A stretch of 64,000 nucleotides of DNA from CBDHGY01 sp965263325 (GTDB lineage Bacteria; Pseudomonadota; Alphaproteobacteria; Caulobacterales; Hyphomonadaceae): NCBI GenBank assembly GCA_965263325.1, contig CBDHGY010000002.1, positions 2,232,001 to 2,296,000 on the forward strand, written 5' to 3'. Of the stretch, positions 60,671-64,000 are shown piece after piece (within the stretch, counting starts at the first letter, position 1; each line of letters begins with the position of its first letter). The notes under the pieces are model-generated. The model had not been told where the DNA came from, did not search any database, and saw only the letters and a program-made list of their open reading frames with translations. The translations under genes and the position numbers were made by a program.

Positions 60671-60777
60671 GATCACAGTTTCGTGATCGAGGGCCGCCAT
60701 CTCCACGCGGCATTGCAACCGCCGTCCCGGAATAGTGGAGCGGACGGGTAGAGGTTCGACTCCTCAGTGGCCCTCCA
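60671..60777 (+). other. Structured tRNA-like element of unknown identity
   Basis: GAGGGCCGC (60689-60697) pairs with GTGGCCCTC (60767-60775) over 9 bp with one G-T. Inside, GAGG-TTCGACT-CCTC (60751-60765) is a canonical tRNA T-arm. Further stems: CTCCAC (60701-60706)/GTGGAG (60735-60740) and GCGG (60707-60710)/CCGC (60719-60722), or alternatively CCGTCC (60722-60727)/GGACGG (60742-60747). A separate GATCAC (60671)/GTGATC (60688) hairpin precedes. It ends in TCCA, but no D-arm or anticodon arm fits, so it is not a normal tRNA. It lies in the 385-bp gene-free stretch 60481-60865. Confidence 0.4.
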
Positions 60778-60865
60778 ATCTGTAAGGCTCGCTGGTGTTT
60801 GCGCTTTCGCGAGCTGATGATCCCATTCACTGGTATCGCTGTCGATTGCGCTGTATCTTTCGAAC

Positions 60866-61363
60866 ATGGTCACTATTCGCAGCTATGACAGGTCAGACCT
60901 AGCCGCGCTGTTTGCGATCAATCAGGCGTCGACGCCCGGCGTCGGCAGTGAAGACACCGCAGACGGGCTGAGGCGCTGGATCGACTTATCGACCTGTTTC
61001 GTCGCTTTGGGCGGTGATGGCGCGCCGATGGGGTTCATCACACTGATTGACGCAGGCACGGAAGCATATACAAGAGCGAACCTTCGCTGGTGCGAGGCGA
61101 ACTGTACGGATTTTATTTATGTCGACCGTATCGCTGTCGCGGCTGCTTCGCGCGGAAGGGGTGTGGGGGAGGCGCTCTATCAAGCAGCTTTTGACACATA
61201 TGCCGAGCAAGTGTCGCAGGTGACCTGCGAAGTAAACCGTCTGCCGCCGAACCCCGGTTCCCAGCGTTTTCATGAGCGGCTGGGTTTTCGCCAGATCGGA
61301 CAACGCGCCTATGATGAGGGCCGCAAGGCTGTGATCTACTACGCCAGATCGCTTTCGCCGTAA
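60866..61363 (+). CDS. GNAT family N-acetyltransferase
   Basis: A 165-residue acyltransferase. The acetyl-CoA-binding motif A reads VDRIAVAAASRGRGVGEALY (about residues 90-110), and the C-terminus has FHERLGFRQIGQRAY, the usual motif B. The substrate is unknown. Followed by a short gap and the SCP2 gene. Confidence 0.87.
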   Translation: MVTIRSYDRSDLAALFAINQASTPGVGSEDTADGLRRWIDLSTCFVALGGDGAPMGFITLIDAGTEAYTRANLRWCEANCTDFIYVDRIAVAAASRGRGVGEALYQAAFDTYAEQVSQVTCEVNRLPPNPGSQRFHERLGFRQIGQRAYDEGRKAVIYYARSLSP

Positions 61364-61434
61364 CAGTCTGGCCCTTGCACTTTTACGCGCGGCGGTGTCT
61401 TTATCGCGTAAGATCAAATATGTAGGAGAAGATC

Positions 61435-61740
61435 ATGGATCTCGCTGAACTCACATCCAAGGCCAAGGCTGCGCTGGAAGGCGGCGCGGGTGATTTCACC
61501 AAGAAAGTGAAGTTCGACTTTGGCGATGTCGGCAAGCTGTTCATTGACGGCGCAGCAGGCACTGCAACGAATGATGATGGCGAAGCAGATGCCACGGTGT
61601 CTGTCGACTGGGATGACTTCAAGAAGCTCGCGGCCGGTGAGATGGATGGCACGATGGCCTTCATGCAGGGCAAGCTGAAAGTCGCTGGTGATATGTCGGT
61701 CGCGATGCAGCTGCAAAGCCTGATGAGCAAGTTTGCCTGA
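61435..61740 (+). CDS. SCP2 sterol-binding domain protein
   Basis: A 101-residue lipid-binding domain: KVKFDFGDVGKLFIDG, then TVSVDWDDFKKLAAGEMDGTMAFMQGKLKVAGD, the SCP2 hallmark. It probably carries acyl-CoA or other lipids. Its stop overlaps the start of the hydrolase gene. Confidence 0.9.
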   Translation: MDLAELTSKAKAALEGGAGDFTKKVKFDFGDVGKLFIDGAAGTATNDDGEADATVSVDWDDFKKLAAGEMDGTMAFMQGKLKVAGDMSVAMQLQSLMSKFA

Positions 61741-62692
61741 TCACAACGACCCTCTCGAGAGCAATGACGGTTTCGTCGATGTACCGGGCAATCCGCGGCC
61801 AGCCGGCGCGGAGATCGTCTGGTTCAAAGGCACGGGCGGGCGGAATCTGCGCGCGTGCATTGCGCCTGCTCTGAGCTTCGACAAGGCGCGCGGCACGTGT
61901 ATCGTGTGCCCGGGACGAACGGAATATATTGAGAAGTATTTCGAAGTCGCGCGCGAGCTGCAAGAACGCGGCTTTGCTGTGCTCATCGTGGATTGGCCGG
62001 GTCAGGGGCTTTCAGATCGCCTGTTGGAGGACGGTCTGAAGGGCCATATCGACCGCTTCGAAACGTATATGGGCGCGCTCAGCAACGGGCTGGAGGCGCT
62101 GGATGACAGGCTCCCGCAGCCTTATGTTTCTCTTGCTCATTCTATGGGCGGCGCCATCGCAATGGCGGCTATATCCGAGAAGTTGGTCGATGTGAAAGCA
62201 GCCGCGTTCTGCGCGCCCATGTGGGGCCTGAAGACGCGGATATTCGGCATGCGCTATCTTGTTTGGGCGATGAGGGTGACTGGCCGCGGCGGGGACTATG
62301 CGATGCAGCCCGGTCCTCCGGAACGATTTAAGGATAATGTCGTCACGCATGACGAAGCGCGCTGGCAGCTGAATAGGGATTTGGTGGAAGCAGCGCCCGG
62401 TCTAGACCTTGGTCCGATTACATGGGGGTGGCTCGGAGCATCTCTTACGATCATTGCGGCGTTTGGGAAAAAGGCGAAATTGCAAGGCGTTGATGTTCCG
62501 GTCTTCATCGCATCTGCGGGCGAGGAAAAGCTTGTCGATAATTCCAAGCATACGCGCTTTGCATCCATTTTGCCGAACGCAGAACACATCACTGTTGATG
62601 GCGCGTACCATGAGATTTTGATGGAGAAAGATCCGCTTCGTCAAGAATTCTGGACAGGATTTGACCGCATGCTAGATCGGGCATCGATCTAG
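61733..62692 (+). CDS. Alpha/beta hydrolase (monoacylglycerol lipase/PldB-like)
   Basis: A 319-residue hydrolase. VDWPGQGLSDR and LAHSMGGAIAM (nucleophile Ser, AHSMGG) are visible, with a C-terminal GAYHEILME His. The start appears to be TTG at 61733, overlapping the SCP2 stop by 8 bp, with no downstream start that keeps the N-terminus. Likely lipid ester hydrolase; with SCP2 it suggests a small lipid-handling unit (inference). Confidence 0.83.
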   Translation: MPDHNDPLESNDGFVDVPGNPRPAGAEIVWFKGTGGRNLRACIAPALSFDKARGTCIVCPGRTEYIEKYFEVARELQERGFAVLIVDWPGQGLSDRLLEDGLKGHIDRFETYMGALSNGLEALDDRLPQPYVSLAHSMGGAIAMAAISEKLVDVKAAAFCAPMWGLKTRIFGMRYLVWAMRVTGRGGDYAMQPGPPERFKDNVVTHDEARWQLNRDLVEAAPGLDLGPITWGWLGASLTIIAAFGKKAKLQGVDVPVFIASAGEEKLVDNSKHTRFASILPNAEHITVDGAYHEILMEKDPLRQEFWTGFDRMLDRASI

Positions 62693-62757
62693 ACAGTGAA
62701 GTAAGATCACTCCAGCGCGCGCAGCGATGGCCGATAGACGACCGATCGCATGATGCT

Positions 62758-62994
62758 CTAGATTTTTGCGTTCAGCAGTAGCTGGCGAATGTGATCGCGT
62801 GCCGGGCTGCGTGGCTCATCCAGAGAGTAGTGCAGAGGAACCGTCGCATTGGTAACGGGAATCTGTTTATCACCAACCGTGACGCGGACCGAATTCAGCG
62901 GTGCTGGCCGTTCGATCGCTGCGATCTCATGGGTGGGGGTTGTCGTGCACGCTACAGGTACGAACAGTGCGATTACAAGAGCAAGTCGTTTCAT
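62758..62994 (-). CDS. Small lipoprotein
   Basis: A 78-residue protein with lipobox FVPVAC (Cys near residue 16). The short mature part contains SVRVTVGDKQIPVTNATVPL and a C-terminal helix. Not recognised. It is convergent with the hydrolase and divergent from the CoA-transferase. Confidence 0.65.
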   Translation of the reverse strand: MKRLALVIALFVPVACTTTPTHEIAAIERPAPLNSVRVTVGDKQIPVTNATVPLHYSLDEPRSPARDHIRQLLLNAKI

Positions 62995-63155
62995 GGTGCG
63001 GCTCCAATAAGTTGAATATGTTAGATACTAGCATCAAAGCCTTAACCATAAATTGCGCTGACTGGTTTCTATACGGAGTAACTTGATCTTGAGCTATGGG
63101 CGTCCCCTTGCGGCGGCAGTTGACATTCTACGACATCTGAGAGAGCGCTGGGTCT

Positions 63156-64000
63156 ATGAAAGAACCTCCTCTATCTGGCTTGAAAGTTCTTGAGCTTGGA
63201 CAATTGATCGCTGGTCCGTTTTGCGGTCAGCTGCTCGGCGATTTTGGCGCGAGTGTCGTAAAAATTGAGGCACCTGGCCAGCCGGACCCGGCGCGTCATT
63301 GGGGTGCGGGCAAGGTAGATGGCCGCTCCGTTTTCTGGCCGATCATCGGCAGAAACAAGCGGTCTCTCACATTGAATTTGCGAGAATCGGAGGGCCAGGA
63401 AATTCTTCGAGAACTCGCACAATCAGCAGATATATTGGTCGAGAATTTTCGGCCGGGCACGCTGGAACGCTGGGGACTTGGGCCAGATATACTACACGCA
63501 CTCAACCCGCGCCTGATCATCGTTCGAATTTCTGGATATGGCCAGACCGGCCCAGAGGCGCACAAGGGTGGTTTCGCAACGATTGCTGAGGCCAAGGCGG
63601 GATTGAGATATCTTATCGGCGATCCAGACCGGCTTCCCGCACGCGCCGGTGTTTCGCTCGGCGACACCGTAACCGGCACGTTTGCAGCGCTGGGCGCTAT
63701 CCTGGCGCTGTATGCACGCGAGCGATCTGGCCGTGGCCAGATTGTTGACTCAGCGATTTATGAGAGCGTGCTTGCGCTTATGGAAAGTTTAGTCCCGGAA
63801 TATGCGCTTGCCGGACACATAAAAGAGCGCTCCGGGGGCATCCTGCCGAAAGTTGCCCCTTCCGGCATTTATCCATGTGCGGACGGGTTTGTGGTGATCG
63901 GTGCGAATTCTGATGCGTTGTTCAAGCGTCTTGCGGAGATGTGCGGAACGGACTGGGCCAGCGATCCAAAGTACGCGACGCATAACGCCCGCGGCGAGAG
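63156..64000 (+). CDS. CaiB/BaiF family CoA-transferase, 5' part
   Basis: Moves CoA between acyl groups (family III). The gene runs off the window, so no stop is seen. About 281 residues are visible with the expected features: VLELGQLIAGPFCGQLLGDFGA, FRPGTLERWGLG, and GDTVTG with the likely catalytic Asp at residue 170. ERSGRGQIVDSAIYE follows. The start ATG at 63156 is clear. Typical length is about 380-400 residues. The substrate is unknown. Confidence 0.92.
   Translation, partial: MKEPPLSGLKVLELGQLIAGPFCGQLLGDFGASVVKIEAPGQPDPARHWGAGKVDGRSVFWPIIGRNKRSLTLNLRESEGQEILRELAQSADILVENFRPGTLERWGLGPDILHALNPRLIIVRISGYGQTGPEAHKGGFATIAEAKAGLRYLIGDPDRLPARAGVSLGDTVTGTFAALGAILALYARERSGRGQIVDSAIYESVLALMESLVPEYALAGHIKERSGGILPKVAPSGIYPCADGFVVIGANSDALFKRLAEMCGTDWASDPKYATHNARGE

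Noticed and set aside
60691..60777. Ordinary tRNA-Ser/Leu/Sec gene
   Set aside because: The T-arm and acceptor fit, but there is no D-loop GG, no T8 and no anticodon stem-loop in a workable position.
60378..60873. Short frames across the tRNA-like element on both strands
   Set aside because: Their peptides are antisense readings of a structured, T-arm-containing RNA element; no domain is visible.
1..64000. CRISPR array, rRNA operon, transposase or prophage
   Set aside because: I saw no regularly spaced direct repeats, no rRNA sequence, no transposase or integrase gene and no phage structural gene in the window.

Overview
The window is chromosomal DNA from an alphaproteobacterium. Its gene neighbourhoods are typical of that class: mltA and smr near a his-hslVU block; nth next to a DUF2244 gene; sdhCDAB; ruvCAB; and htpX, rsmB, rpe, heparinase-like protein and purH together with a DUF1674/SDHAF4 gene. 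A marine Hyphomonadaceae/Maricaulales-type organism is my guess, but no rRNA gene is present to confirm it. Genes are densely packed, with many 1-4 bp start/stop overlaps.

Layout: 1-1.3 kb holds the end of mltA and smr. 1.3-2.7 kb holds a two-gene unit with a Rieske-type oxygenase whose domains appear permuted. 2.7-9.8 kb is a histidine cluster on the minus strand (hisB-hisH-hisA ... hisF-hisE). It is split by four non-his genes: a methyltransferase, a macro-like/nucleoside-deoxyribosyltransferase-like fusion, an NAD-dependent epimerase-like protein and a small membrane protein. A crotonase also lies between hisF and hisE. hisF carries an apparent one-base frameshift. 9.9-15.4 kb holds an EAL phosphodiesterase with a degenerate GGDEF domain, then hslV, a membrane protein and hslU, the three joined by ATGA overlaps. 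15.5-21.5 kb holds dapB, a DoxX-like protein, nth, DUF2244, dnaJ (without dnaK) and a 3-hydroxyacyl-CoA dehydrogenase without a hydratase half.

21.6-31.4 kb holds a probable metal (copper)-related pair, an ATP-grasp enzyme, a PfkB-family kinase, a membrane-fused spermidine-synthase-like protein, an outer-membrane barrel, a class I glutamine amidotransferase and a DUF885 peptidase. 31.5-35.2 kb is sdhCDA, an unknown 90-aa gene and sdhB. 35.4-40.3 kb holds a bacteriohemerythrin, a lipoprotein, ruvCAB and a secreted unknown. 40.3-50 kb is a long minus-strand run: htpX, rsmB, a glycine-zipper lipoprotein, rpe, heparinase-like, nucleotide-sugar dehydratase, purH and crotonase. sdhAF4 follows on the plus strand.

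50.2-52.1 kb holds two convergent modules, each a small membrane protein followed by an XRE-type regulator, with palindromic candidate operators. 52.4-57.3 kb carries envelope or secreted genes: a Cys-repeat protein, a von Willebrand factor A protein and a large SH3-ended membrane protein. argG follows. 58.6-60.9 kb is poorly conserved and repeat-rich, with a structured tRNA-like element. The window ends with a GNAT, an SCP2 protein, an alpha/beta hydrolase, a lipoprotein and the first part of a CaiB/BaiF CoA-transferase.

Most of the window is housekeeping. The strongest candidates for something new are the macro-like/deoxyribosyltransferase-like fusion inside the his cluster (6.0-7.0 kb) and the permuted Rieske oxygenase (1.8-2.7 kb). 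The mirrored membrane-protein/XRE modules (50.4-52.2 kb) and the structured element at 60.7 kb come next. All calls come from reading the sequence; no database search was run.
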